This document shows, in pieces, positions 41,635 to 49,585 of a DNA stretch of 64,000 nt (position 1 is the first letter of the stretch; every line of letters begins with the position of its first letter). A program made the position numbers and the translations under genes. The DNA lies in assembly GCF_019900845.1 (NCBI RefSeq), contig NZ_CP074570.1, forward strand, positions 4,588,001 through 4,652,000, given 5' to 3'. Source of the DNA: Paraneptunicella aestuarii. GTDB taxonomy: Bacteria; Pseudomonadota; Gammaproteobacteria; Enterobacterales; Alteromonadaceae. The notes under the pieces are model-generated. The model was given only the letters and a program-made list of their open reading frames with translations. It made no database searches and was not told the origin of the DNA.

Positions 41635-41852
41635 CGTCCTTCGGACGCGCCAGTTACTTTTCTTGTCTCTGAACAAGAAAAGTAACCAAAAGAAATCAGC
41701 CCCAACGGTTAACCTATTCCTGCGCTTCTCGAATATTGAAAGCCGGTCTCACGGTGCATCCATGCACCGAGCAGCCCTAATTCATCATCCCTGATGAATT
41801 GCTTTCAATATTCTTCCGTTTTGCTAATTTAGTCAGGGGGTTAACCGAGGGG
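41635..41852. repeat. Multi-level nested palindrome, ~218 bp
   Basis: In order: CGTCC-TTC-GGACG (41635-41647); a 14-bp perfect stem GTTACTTTTCTTGT / ACAAGAAAAGTAAC (41653-41686); then an outer stem CCCC-AA-CGGTTAACC (41700-41714) / GGTTAACCG-A-GGGG (41839-41852). Within the outer stem, a 13-bp stem GAATATTGAAAGC / GCTTTCAATATTC (41731-41743, 41801-41813) encloses CGGTGCAT/ATGCACCG and AATTCATCA/TGATGAATT. The segment AAAAGTAACCAAAAGAAA is of a type I recall from dispersed repeats in many Gammaproteobacteria. No ORF. Confidence 0.75.
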
Positions 41853-42076
41853 AACAGACCATTCTTCAAGCTTCATACCACGTCAAAGAGAATAAGGTGA
41901 CATATAGCCATCTGTATAAAACGCAAACGATTAAAAGACCATTCATTCGACTTGTTACTAAGAGACAGCTTATGTTATTGGGTTTGTTTAAGTACGAGCG
42001 TAATGGGTGTCAAGTGAGAGCAATGAATAGACGAGTGAGATCAAAGAATAGAAAGAGCAAATAATAAAGCGCCGAG

Positions 42077-42115
42077 GTTCTGAAACAAGTTCAGAACGAC
42101 GCCGTTTTTGTTTTT
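42077..42115 (+). terminator. Hairpin with T-run, member of the CTGAACTTGTTTCAG repeat family
   Basis: Perfect 8-bp stem GTTCTGAA / TTCAGAAC with loop ACAAG, followed 4 bases later by TTTTTGTTTTT. On the minus strand the same sequence reads GTTCTGAACTTGTTTCAG, matching the two copies near 46403-46484. Confidence 0.55.
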
Positions 42116-42174
42116 AAGCGCCTTCGCTCTGGTTTTAAGCGCCTTCGCTCTGGTTTTGAACGCCTTCGCTCTTG
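42112..42174. repeat. 21-bp minisatellite, three copies
   Basis: Units at 42112-42132, 42133-42153 and 42154-42174. The first two are identical (TTTTAAGCGCCTTCGCTCTGG); the third differs at a few bases. Each contains AGCG-CCTT-CGCT, a small hairpin. The remainder of the gene-free stretch 41853-42214 shows nothing else I can support. Confidence 0.85.
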
Positions 42175-42214
42175 AGCCAATTAATGTGGGCTAATTAACA
42201 GGCAATTCAACACA

Positions 42215-43975
42215 TCAAAAATACTCCTCAAACTCCTTACGCAACAACGCCATCATATTCGGTCTACGCTTATTTTGCAGAATGACATCAGCCATCAAGT
42301 CGGCAAATTGCTGATGAATGTCAGCGTTGTCGGGTAACTGATTCCGCAATTTTTTTAGTATCGACACGGCTTCGTGATAGCTCTGACTGTTAGATTGCTG
42401 CAACACCAGCGTTAAGGCTCTCGCACAATATTGAATGGCTTTTTCAGGAAAGTCAGAGGCCAACTTAACCGACGCCATACGCAATACTTCTTCGCCAGCC
42501 TTGTTGTTATCCAGCCAATTAACCGCCTTATCGAAAGCATTCTCATCCAGATAAAAGTGAACAATATCGTCTTGGCCAACGCTGATGCGCGCCAATTTCC
42601 TTGCCTTATCAGTCTGAGAATTGGCTCGCGCCAACAAGCTCGACTCCACATCAGACATTAACGTATCGGGCTGCCACCCCATAATCTCAACAGCACGTTG
42701 AAGCCGTTGCCATGAATAATATCCCGGGTAACGATTAAACTGTTCCCATGCAATGGCCCAGGCTTTTTGGGTATCCCCCAAAGCCGCATAGACTTTAATC
42801 GCCTGAGCATCCCACTCATTTTGATAACGGTTTGCCGTTGCCATTTTTTGCGCCGCCAACAACCAGTCTTCTGCTTGAAATTCATCATGGTTATCCAGAC
42901 AAAATTGGCTAATCGCTAACAGGTCGTGAAAACTGGATGCCATTTTGCTTTTGATTTTCAATGCGTTGCTAAACTCTTTTGCCTGAGGCAAATGAGTCAA
43001 CAGCATTTCTCCCAGTCGTAGCAGATCAAAATTCATTTCGCGCTTTTGAATATCCGCATTCACTGCAATGGCATCAAACTGCTGCTGGCAGTTTTGCAAA
43101 AATACCGACATTTCCTCGTCATTTAGCTGAAAATCGCCGGGAATTTTCGGGAGACCTTCAATCTCTGAATTTAGGTGACTTAACAACCATTGCGCTTTGT
43201 CCTGCGCATTCCATGTTTGACGCGCCACCGCATGAGGTAAGGCGTCAGACAACAAATATTGCACGCCAAAACGAAAACCACCGGAATCGTCAACCCGCTC
43301 AGCGACTTTATTCAAACGCTCGTAAATGGAAAATATCAGCTTTAAATGTTCTTCTGCGGGTAGTTGGCGAGCCGCCTCAAGTACATCAGCAATTGCCCGC
43401 TCAGCGGCATTGAAATACTCAGCGACCTTTCTGTATTCCCAAATATCTTTAATCGGCAGCGATTTAGTCACCAGCTTTTTAAGCGAACCAAAATCCTGCT
43501 TTGAAGAGGCAATAACGGCCTTGTTCATCCATCGGGCATATTGATGTTTATTGTCACAAAGCAACTCATATAAAGACTTGTGCAAAGTGTCGGCAGGAAG
43601 CGCCTGAATATACTGTTGCAGCAATGCATCTTTATTGACTTTCGGAGCCGATTTCTTTTTGACGGGCTGCTCTTCTTCTGTTTCTTCTGCCTCAAATGAC
43701 TCATTGTTCAGTGTGGCGTTATAAGCCAGCACCAGTGCAACACAATGCTTACACACCGCCTGGTAATCAAAGGCCGGGCAATTACATCTACAACGCCAGG
43801 AGCCATTATCCTTAATACTCACCCCCACGCGGTAATCATAGGTACCCGACACAATACCCGATATTTCACTGCCCGATTGTTGCTGCAAAACAACATCACC
43901 TTTGCGAAAAATGCTTTTCCCCTTGGTAAAGGTTGAATTGCCAGCGACCTCTAATAACTGCTCTTCCGAAATCAT
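42215..43975 (-). CDS. SWIM zinc finger protein
   Basis: 586 residues. A SWIM finger lies at about residues 60-80 (RCRCNCPAFDYQAVCKHC, a CxC...CxH pattern), preceded by a beta-rich domain and followed by a linker rich in E and K. The remaining ~470 residues are helical and repeat-like (ALGDTQKAWAIAWEQFNRYPGYYSW), like a TPR scaffold. SWIM fingers bind DNA or protein. It diverges from the restriction operon across a shared promoter region with a 23-bp inverted repeat. Confidence 0.85.
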   Translation of the reverse strand: MISEEQLLEVAGNSTFTKGKSIFRKGDVVLQQQSGSEISGIVSGTYDYRVGVSIKDNGSWRCRCNCPAFDYQAVCKHCVALVLAYNATLNNESFEAEETEEEQPVKKKSAPKVNKDALLQQYIQALPADTLHKSLYELLCDNKHQYARWMNKAVIASSKQDFGSLKKLVTKSLPIKDIWEYRKVAEYFNAAERAIADVLEAARQLPAEEHLKLIFSIYERLNKVAERVDDSGGFRFGVQYLLSDALPHAVARQTWNAQDKAQWLLSHLNSEIEGLPKIPGDFQLNDEEMSVFLQNCQQQFDAIAVNADIQKREMNFDLLRLGEMLLTHLPQAKEFSNALKIKSKMASSFHDLLAISQFCLDNHDEFQAEDWLLAAQKMATANRYQNEWDAQAIKVYAALGDTQKAWAIAWEQFNRYPGYYSWQRLQRAVEIMGWQPDTLMSDVESSLLARANSQTDKARKLARISVGQDDIVHFYLDENAFDKAVNWLDNNKAGEEVLRMASVKLASDFPEKAIQYCARALTLVLQQSNSQSYHEAVSILKKLRNQLPDNADIHQQFADLMADVILQNKRRPNMMALLRKEFEEYF

Positions 43976-44059
43976 CGTTCATGCATTCTGGTTGCAATAA
44001 ATGGCGGTATTATCCACAGCTCATACGCTCATGTACATTCCAATCCAACACCTTTTTAT

Positions 44060-44140
44060 TTGCATCAACACAATTGATGCAACTATTTTCTTGATCTAAA
44101 ACGCACCACCCAATATATTGCATCAAGCGCGTTGAAGTGA
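44060..44140. promoter_or_regulatory. Two operator-like inverted repeats before the restriction operon
   Basis: Site 1: TTGCATCAA-CACAA-TTGATGCAA at 44060-44082, perfect. Site 2: TTGCATCAA-GCGCG-TTGAAGTGA at 44118-44140, left half identical, right half 6 of 9. The centres are 58 bp apart and site 2 covers the GTG start at 44137. Probably binding sites for a dimeric regulator of the operon; the protein is not identifiable here. Confidence 0.65.
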
Positions 44141-44742
44141 TTAAAAACTACAGGACTCTCCGACAGGTGACGTTAAGCCAAATAGCAACCATTAATGCTG
44201 GTTATCCTTTTCGAGGAGCCATCGCCGAAAAAGCCACAAGCGCTATTCTGGCGGTGCAAATGCGCGACACCTCGGAAAGCGGCGGCATTCATTGGCATAC
44301 CTGTACAGCAACCACGCCTACCGGAAAGCGCGAACCACAATGGTTGCAGGAAGGCGATATTCTTATTGCCGCGCGAGGTAATCGTTATTACGCGGTTCTG
44401 GTTAAAGACATCCCGCCCAATACAGTCGCACTCGCAGCACCCCAGTTTTATGTGGTAAGAACGCTGGCAAAAGCCTTACTACCGGAATTTTTAATGTGGC
44501 AGCTTAACCAGCCGCCCTGCCAACGTTATCTGGACAAAAACAGCGAAGGCACCAGCAGCAAAAGCATCAGAGCGTCGGTGTTAGCCGATTTGCCAATAAT
44601 AGTGCCATCGTTGGAAAAACAGCGCACAATATTGGCCTTAAACGCGCTGATACTAAAAGAACGCAAAGCCGCACAAGCGCTGATCCATAACGGCGAACAG
44701 ATGCTGGCAAGCATAGCCAATGACCTGTTCACCCAGGCTTGA
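44137..44742 (+). CDS. Half-size type I restriction specificity (HsdS-like) protein
   Basis: 201 residues: one target recognition domain (VTLSQIATINAGYPFRG, LQEGDILIAARGNRYYAVLV) and one helical spacer with the hallmark LADLPIIVPSLEKQRTILALNAL. A standard HsdS has two such halves. Half-size S proteins can dimerise to recognise palindromic targets. GTG start at 44137; hsdM follows after 33 bases. A second, full-length hsdS is downstream, so this may be an alternative specificity subunit. Confidence 0.8.
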   Translation: MIKNYRTLRQVTLSQIATINAGYPFRGAIAEKATSAILAVQMRDTSESGGIHWHTCTATTPTGKREPQWLQEGDILIAARGNRYYAVLVKDIPPNTVALAAPQFYVVRTLAKALLPEFLMWQLNQPPCQRYLDKNSEGTSSKSIRASVLADLPIIVPSLEKQRTILALNALILKERKAAQALIHNGEQMLASIANDLFTQA

Positions 44743-44775
44743 ACACCAACAACGAATATCGGGAACAACAAAAAC

Positions 44776-46299
44776 ATGAGCGAAAGAGTCAGTCAGGACA
44801 GTATCAACAAAGCCGTATGGTCGGCGTGTGACACATTCCGGGGCACAGTAGATCCAAGCATTTACAAAGATTACGTACTGACCATGCTGTTCGTTAAGTA
44901 CCTGACCGACGTATGGCAAGACCACTACGACGAATACAAAAAGCAGTACGGCGACGCGCCTGAACTTATCCATGCCATGATGTCGAACGAACGCTTTGTG
45001 CTTCCCGCCGAGGCCAGTTTTTATCATCTTTACGACAAACGCCATCAACCCGGCAACGGCGAGCGTATCGACAAAGCACTACACGCCATCGAAGATGCCA
45101 ACATCAGCAAGCTGGCCGACGTGTTTCAGGACATCAGCTTTAACTCCAACAAGCTGGGCGACGAACACCAGAAAAACGACATTCTGCGCCACTTGCTGGA
45201 AGACTTCGCCAAAGACTCACTCAACCTGCGTCCCTCCCGCGTGGGCAACCTCGACATCATTGGCAATGCCTACGAATTTTTGATCAAAAACTTCGCGGCA
45301 ACATCGGGCAAAAAAGCCGGTGAATTCTATACACCGCCAGAAGTGTCGGAGCTGATCGCCGAATTAGTCGCCCCGGAAGAAGGCGATGAAATATGCGACC
45401 CCACCTGCGGCTCGGCGTCGCTGTTATTAAAATGCGCCAACCAGATACAAAGCAAACATAAAGGCTCGAAAAAATTCGCGCTGTACGGGCAAGAAGCCAT
45501 TGGCAGCACCTGGGCGCTGGCGAAAATGAATATGTTTTTGCATGGTATCGACAACCACAAAATTGAGTGGGGCGATACCATTCGCAACCCCAAATTGCTC
45601 GACAGCAACGGCAAGTTAAAATTGTTCGATGTGGTGGTGGCTAATCCGCCTTTCTCTCTGGAAAAATGGGGCATTGAAGTCGCCGAAGACGACAAACACA
45701 CCCGCTTTAAACGCGGCTTACCGCCCAAAACCAAAGGCGACTACGCCTTTATCAGCCACATGGTAGAAACACTTAAACCCGCCACCAAAGGCAACGGCGG
45801 CAGAATGGGCGTAGTCGTGCCACACGGCGTACTGTTCCGCGGTGCCAGCGAAGGCAAAATACGCACAAGGCTGATAGAAGAAGGCATGTTAGACGCTGTT
45901 ATTGGCTTGCCCGAAAAGCTGTTTTACGGCACCGGCATTCCCGCCGCCGTTCTGCTGTTCCGTCGCTTTAAATCTAACAACAACGTGCTGTTTATCGACG
46001 CCAGCCGCGAATTTAAAGCCGGAAAAAACCAGAACCAGCTCACCGACGACAACATCGCCAAAATCGTCGCCACCTACCAAAGCCGTGAAAGCATCGACAA
46101 ATACAGCTATGTCGCCAGCCTGGATGAACTAAAAGAAAACGACTACAACCTGAATATTCCCCGCTACGTCGACACCTTTGAAGAAGAAGAGGAAATCGAC
46201 CTCATGGCCGTTCGCGCCGAACGCCTAACGCTAAAAGCCGAACTACAGGAACTGGAAACCCAAATGGAAAGCTACCTAAAGGAGCTGGGTTATGAGTAG
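44776..46299 (+). CDS. hsdM: Type I restriction-modification methyltransferase subunit
   Basis: 507 residues. The N-terminal HsdM helical domain (DSINKAVWSACDTFRGTVDPSIYKDYVL) is followed by an N6-adenine methyltransferase with SAM motif I DPTCGSASLLL from residue 208 and catalytic NPPF at 290-293. It methylates adenine in the host target and forms the core of the complex with HsdS and HsdR. Its last bases overlap the dinD remnant (ATGAG). Confidence 0.96.
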   Translation: MSERVSQDSINKAVWSACDTFRGTVDPSIYKDYVLTMLFVKYLTDVWQDHYDEYKKQYGDAPELIHAMMSNERFVLPAEASFYHLYDKRHQPGNGERIDKALHAIEDANISKLADVFQDISFNSNKLGDEHQKNDILRHLLEDFAKDSLNLRPSRVGNLDIIGNAYEFLIKNFAATSGKKAGEFYTPPEVSELIAELVAPEEGDEICDPTCGSASLLLKCANQIQSKHKGSKKFALYGQEAIGSTWALAKMNMFLHGIDNHKIEWGDTIRNPKLLDSNGKLKLFDVVVANPPFSLEKWGIEVAEDDKHTRFKRGLPPKTKGDYAFISHMVETLKPATKGNGGRMGVVVPHGVLFRGASEGKIRTRLIEEGMLDAVIGLPEKLFYGTGIPAAVLLFRRFKSNNNVLFIDASREFKAGKNQNQLTDDNIAKIVATYQSRESIDKYSYVASLDELKENDYNLNIPRYVDTFEEEEEIDLMAVRAERLTLKAELQELETQMESYLKELGYE

Positions 46300-46609
46300 T
46301 CAATACCATTTTGCCGACGCCGGGAAAATGGTCGGTTCAGCACCTGGTAGTAGCCAAGAAATCGACAATCTCATGTTAACTTGCAATACCAACACAAACC
46401 GTCGTCATGCTGAACTTGTTTCAGCATCTCCCAACAGCCATACCAACATTAATCATCGTCATGCTGAACTTGTTTCAGCATCTCTCACACACCCTGCATT
46501 GCTTAACCCGGAGCCCCTCTCCTGTCATACCAGGCTCGACCCGGCATCCAGAGCAACAGCGCAAACAAGCCTATTAAATGCAAAAGGGAGGGAAGGTTAT
46601 GGTGCCTAA
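46292..46609 (+). pseudogene. dinD-like remnant interrupted by palindromic repeats
   Basis: An open frame of 105 codons starting with an ATG inside the hsdM stop region. Its first ~30 residues (YHFADAGKMVGSAPGSSQEID, then NLMLT) match the middle of DNA-damage-inducible protein D (HFADxxKMVxxGSGxxxxID-xLTRYACYLI). After LMLT the match stops and the frame runs through two copies of a palindromic repeat, coding HAELVSAS twice. dinD genes often sit between hsdM and hsdS, so this is probably a decayed copy missing both ends. Confidence 0.6.
46403..46484. repeat. Two 54-bp spaced copies of a palindromic intergenic repeat
   Basis: CGTCATGCTGAACTTGTTTC plus AGCATCTC at 46403-46430 and again at 46457-46484; the upstream flank ACCAACA is also repeated. 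Each has a perfect 8-bp stem ATGCTGAA / TTCAGCAT around CTTGT. A different palindrome, GTCATACCAGGCTCGACC plus CGGCATCCAG, follows near 46528-46555. Both are of types I recall as dispersed intergenic repeats. Confidence 0.85.
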
Positions 46610-47777
46610 AGGGTGGACATATGGTGCAATAGAACAATATATAGAGTTAGTTAATGGGTTTGCTTTTAAAAGCTCTGAATACACAACTCTCGAACACGAC
46701 ATCAAATTATTACGCGGCGACAATATAACTTCAGGCTCATTACGTTGGAAGAATGCAAAGAGATGGCCTAAAGAGCATTATCCTTCTCTTAATAAGTTTC
46801 ATTTGAATGAAGGAGATATAGTAATTGCTATGGATCGTACATGGGTTTCTAGTGGCTTAAAAGTAGCGCCGGTGACTTTAGAAGATCTTCCCTGCTTATT
46901 AGTTCAACGTGTATCAAGAGTGAGAGCAAAAAATAATTTTGAACAAAGCCTTCTGAAACAAATATTTATTGGTCATCAATTTGAGCAGTATGTGAAATCC
47001 GTCCAAACAGAAACCGCAGTCCCCCATATAAGTCCTCAACAAATTAGAAAATTCCCAATTCTTGTTCCCCCCTTACCCGAACAACAAAAAATCGCTCAAA
47101 TCCTTTCCACTTGGGATAAGGCTATTGCAACAACCGAAAAGCTGCTTACCAATAGCCAGCAACAGAAAAAAGCATTAATGCAGCAATTGCTTACAGGGAA
47201 AAGGCGCTTATTGGATGAATGGGGTATTCCTTACAAAAAGCGTTGGGAAAAAGTAAAGCTAGGTGATGTTAGTTTCATAACAACGGGGGTTTCTAACAGA
47301 GAAGATTCCATATTGGATGGGGAGTTTGCTTTTTTTGATCGTTCAGAGGACATTAGAACCAGTAATCAATTCTTATACGACACCGAGGCCGTTATTGTTC
47401 CAGGAGAAGGGCAAGACTTCATACCCAAACACTTTTCAGGGAAATTTGATCTTCACCAAAGAACTTACGCAATAATGGATTTTAAAAATTCGATAGGTAA
47501 GTTTATTTATTACTATATACATTATTTCCGTAGCTATTTTTTGTCACAAGCCGTAGGAAGCACAGTAAAATCGCTTAGATTACCGATGTTCCAAAAAATG
47601 CCTATTCATGTTCCATCACTCAAAGAACAAACCGCTATCGCTAATGTCCTTTCCACCGCCGACAAGGAAATCGACACACTGAAACAAAAACTGTCGGCAT
47701 TAAAACAAGAAAAACAAGCACTAATGCAACAACTACTCACTGGCAAACGCCGGGTTAAGGTCGAGGAGGCCGCATGA
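46599..47777 (+). CDS. hsdS: Type I restriction specificity subunit
   Basis: 392 residues from ATG 46599 (MVPKGW, GGGAGG upstream); an ATG at 46578 is possible. Two target recognition domains, each followed by a helical spacer with matching ends ([20 protein letters not shown] and [20 protein letters not shown]) and the repeated [12 protein letters not shown]. This is the standard two-half HsdS that reads a bipartite sequence. The first recognition domain is AT-richer than hsdM and hsdR, as often seen after domain exchange. The stop overlaps the next start (ATGA). Confidence 0.95.
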   Translation: MVPKGWTYGAIEQYIELVNGFAFKSSEYTTLEHDIKLLRGDNITSGSLRWKNAKRWPKEHYPSLNKFHLNEGDIVIAMDRTWVSSGLKVAPVTLEDLPCLLVQRVSRVRAKNNFEQSLLKQIFIGHQFEQYVKSVQTETAVPHISPQQIRKFPILVPPLPEQQKIAQILSTWDKAIATTEKLLTNSQQQKKALMQQLLTGKRRLLDEWGIPYKKRWEKVKLGDVSFITTGVSNREDSILDGEFAFFDRSEDIRTSNQFLYDTEAVIVPGEGQDFIPKHFSGKFDLHQRTYAIMDFKNSIGKFIYYYIHYFRSYFLSQAVGSTVKSLRLPMFQKMPIHVPSLKEQTAIANVLSTADKEIDTLKQKLSALKQEKQALMQQLLTGKRRVKVEEAA

Positions 47778-48478
47778 ATTCAGAACCACTAGAAGACGAT
47801 GATTTGACCTTTATTGAAGATATACTCGAAAAGTATGGCAACGATGATTCCATTTTGTGCGCTTCTGAGCTGGATGGCTTTTTAACCGCGATAGTATCGG
47901 GCCCCAATATGCTGCTTCCCAGCCAATGGATGCCGGAAATATGGGGCGGCGCAGGTAATGAGCCAGAATGGGAAAGTGAACAGGAAGTGCAGCGTTTTAT
48001 GTCGCTGGTAATGCGAAATATGAATAATAACATTGATATGTTGATGCATTATCCCGATGAATTTGAATGTTTATTCGATATGGGCATACCCGCAGAAGAA
48101 GGCGGAGACCCGGTTCTCATCCCGGAAGAATGGTGCTTTGGTTACATAAGAGGAATGACACTGGGTGATTGGCCAGAATGGTCGGAACTTCCAGAGGAAC
48201 TAAAAATGGCGCTGGATATGGTGGCTCTGTTTGGTCTGGAAGATAACTTTGACGTAGTGGAAAACTTGTCTATGGAAGAGCATCAGGAACTCACCCATGC
48301 TATCGCACCAGCCGCCGCCGCCCTGTACCACTATTTTCTGCAACAGCGAGCGCCAGGTTCAATAGAAGGAGCATTAAACAGGCCAATGCCGGAAGTACGA
48401 ACAGAGCCCAAAACAGGGCGCAATGATCCATGCCCTTGTGGCAGTGGTAAAAAGTATAAAAAGTGCTGTTTGCATTAA
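47774..48478 (+). CDS. YecA/UPF0149-family protein with SEC-C zinc motif
   Basis: 234 residues. The UPF0149 domain ([24 protein letters not shown]) occupies the first ~190 residues; the SEC-C zinc motif [17 protein letters not shown] is at the C-terminus, like the tail of SecA. Its ATG overlaps the hsdS stop by 4 bases, so it is translated with the restriction genes. Its role there is unknown; SEC-C proteins bind ribosomes or partner proteins. Confidence 0.9.
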   Translation: MNSEPLEDDDLTFIEDILEKYGNDDSILCASELDGFLTAIVSGPNMLLPSQWMPEIWGGAGNEPEWESEQEVQRFMSLVMRNMNNNIDMLMHYPDEFECLFDMGIPAEEGGDPVLIPEEWCFGYIRGMTLGDWPEWSELPEELKMALDMVALFGLEDNFDVVENLSMEEHQELTHAIAPAAAALYHYFLQQRAPGSIEGALNRPMPEVRTEPKTGRNDPCPCGSGKKYKKCCLH

Positions 48479-48504
48479 TGGCTTTTCACCTTGGGAGATA
48501 AGCG

Positions 48505-49536
48505 ATGAAAGAAAGCCAATTAGCCCAGGCTCCGGAAGGCGAGTTTATTCTATTTAGAAGCGCAGATGGCAAGGTTCAGGTTGAGTGTCGCTTTGGATCC
48601 GATACCTTATGGCTTTCGCAGGCAATGATTTGTCAGCTTTACGGCAAAGCAAAATCAACCATTAGCGAACATATTTCCAATATTTTTGAAGCCAATGAAC
48701 TGGTCGAAGATTCAGTTGTTCGGTTTTACCGAACAACTGCTGCCGATGGCAAACCCTATGACGTTAAATACTACAGTCTGCCTTTGATTTTAGCTGTGGG
48801 TTACAGAGTGAGATCGCCACAAGGCACGCAATTCAGGCAATGGGCTACCCGCACTTTGCAGGAGTATATTGTTAAAGGCTTTGTTATAGACGACGAACGT
48901 CTGAAAAACCCGCCAGTGGGCCATTCTGTTGTACCGGATTATTTTGACGAATTACTGGAACGTATTCGCGATATACGCGCCAGTGAACGCCGGGTGTATT
49001 TGCGTGTGAAAGACATTTTCACCATGGCAGCCGATTATGAGCCTTCGCTACAAGACACCAACAGGTTCTTTCAAACCATACAAAACAAACTGCACTTTGC
49101 CAGCACGGGTTTAACCGCCGCAGAAATTATTAGCACTCGCATTGACGCCAACAAACCCAACCTTGGACTCACCAGTTTTAAAAGCGATGAAGTAAGAAAA
49201 ACGGATGTCACCATTGCCAAAAACTACCTGACCGAAGACGAAATAAAAGCACTGAATCGCATTGTGAATATGTGGCTCGATTTTGCCGAAGATCAGGCCA
49301 TGCAAAGAAAGCAGATATTCTTGCAGGATTGGGCGGAAAAGCTGGATCAGTTTCTGGCATTTAACAGTCGGGATGTACTTGAAGGTAAAGGCAGCATCAG
49401 CAAAAAAGCCGCCGATGAAAAAGCCCGTCTGGAGTTCGAGAAATATGCAAGCCATCGCAGAAAGCTGAAAGAACAGGAAGGCGCTGAGATTAACATTCAA
49501 GCCCTTCGGGACATTCTTAAACAAGACAACTCTTAA
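48505..49536 (+). CDS. RhuM-family protein
   Basis: 343 residues of the virulence RhuM family: EGEFILFRSADGKVQVECRFGSDTLWLSQAMICQLYG, then KSTISEHISNIF, VVRFYRTTAADGKPYDVKYYS and RQWATRTLQEYI. The N-terminal half resembles KilA-N/Bro-type HTH proteins. It is repeatedly found inside type I restriction operons and pathogenicity islands with no proven function. GGGAGA precedes the ATG. Confidence 0.92.
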   Translation: MKESQLAQAPEGEFILFRSADGKVQVECRFGSDTLWLSQAMICQLYGKAKSTISEHISNIFEANELVEDSVVRFYRTTAADGKPYDVKYYSLPLILAVGYRVRSPQGTQFRQWATRTLQEYIVKGFVIDDERLKNPPVGHSVVPDYFDELLERIRDIRASERRVYLRVKDIFTMAADYEPSLQDTNRFFQTIQNKLHFASTGLTAAEIISTRIDANKPNLGLTSFKSDEVRKTDVTIAKNYLTEDEIKALNRIVNMWLDFAEDQAMQRKQIFLQDWAEKLDQFLAFNSRDVLEGKGSISKKAADEKARLEFEKYASHRRKLKEQEGAEINIQALRDILKQDNS

Positions 49537-49585
49537 AGCAGTAGCAAGAGCAGAAACATTTAGAGGCAAGGTAAAAGGAACGCAG

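Noticed and set aside
41635..42174. CRISPR array or IS element
   Set aside because: Repeats are palindromic or directly adjacent, not separated by spacers, and no transposase ORF is present.
43976..44136. Duplicate of the tRNA-Leu 3' end as an att site at the far end of the restriction operon
   Set aside because: No match to the tRNA 3' sequence was seen here or in 41530-42214.
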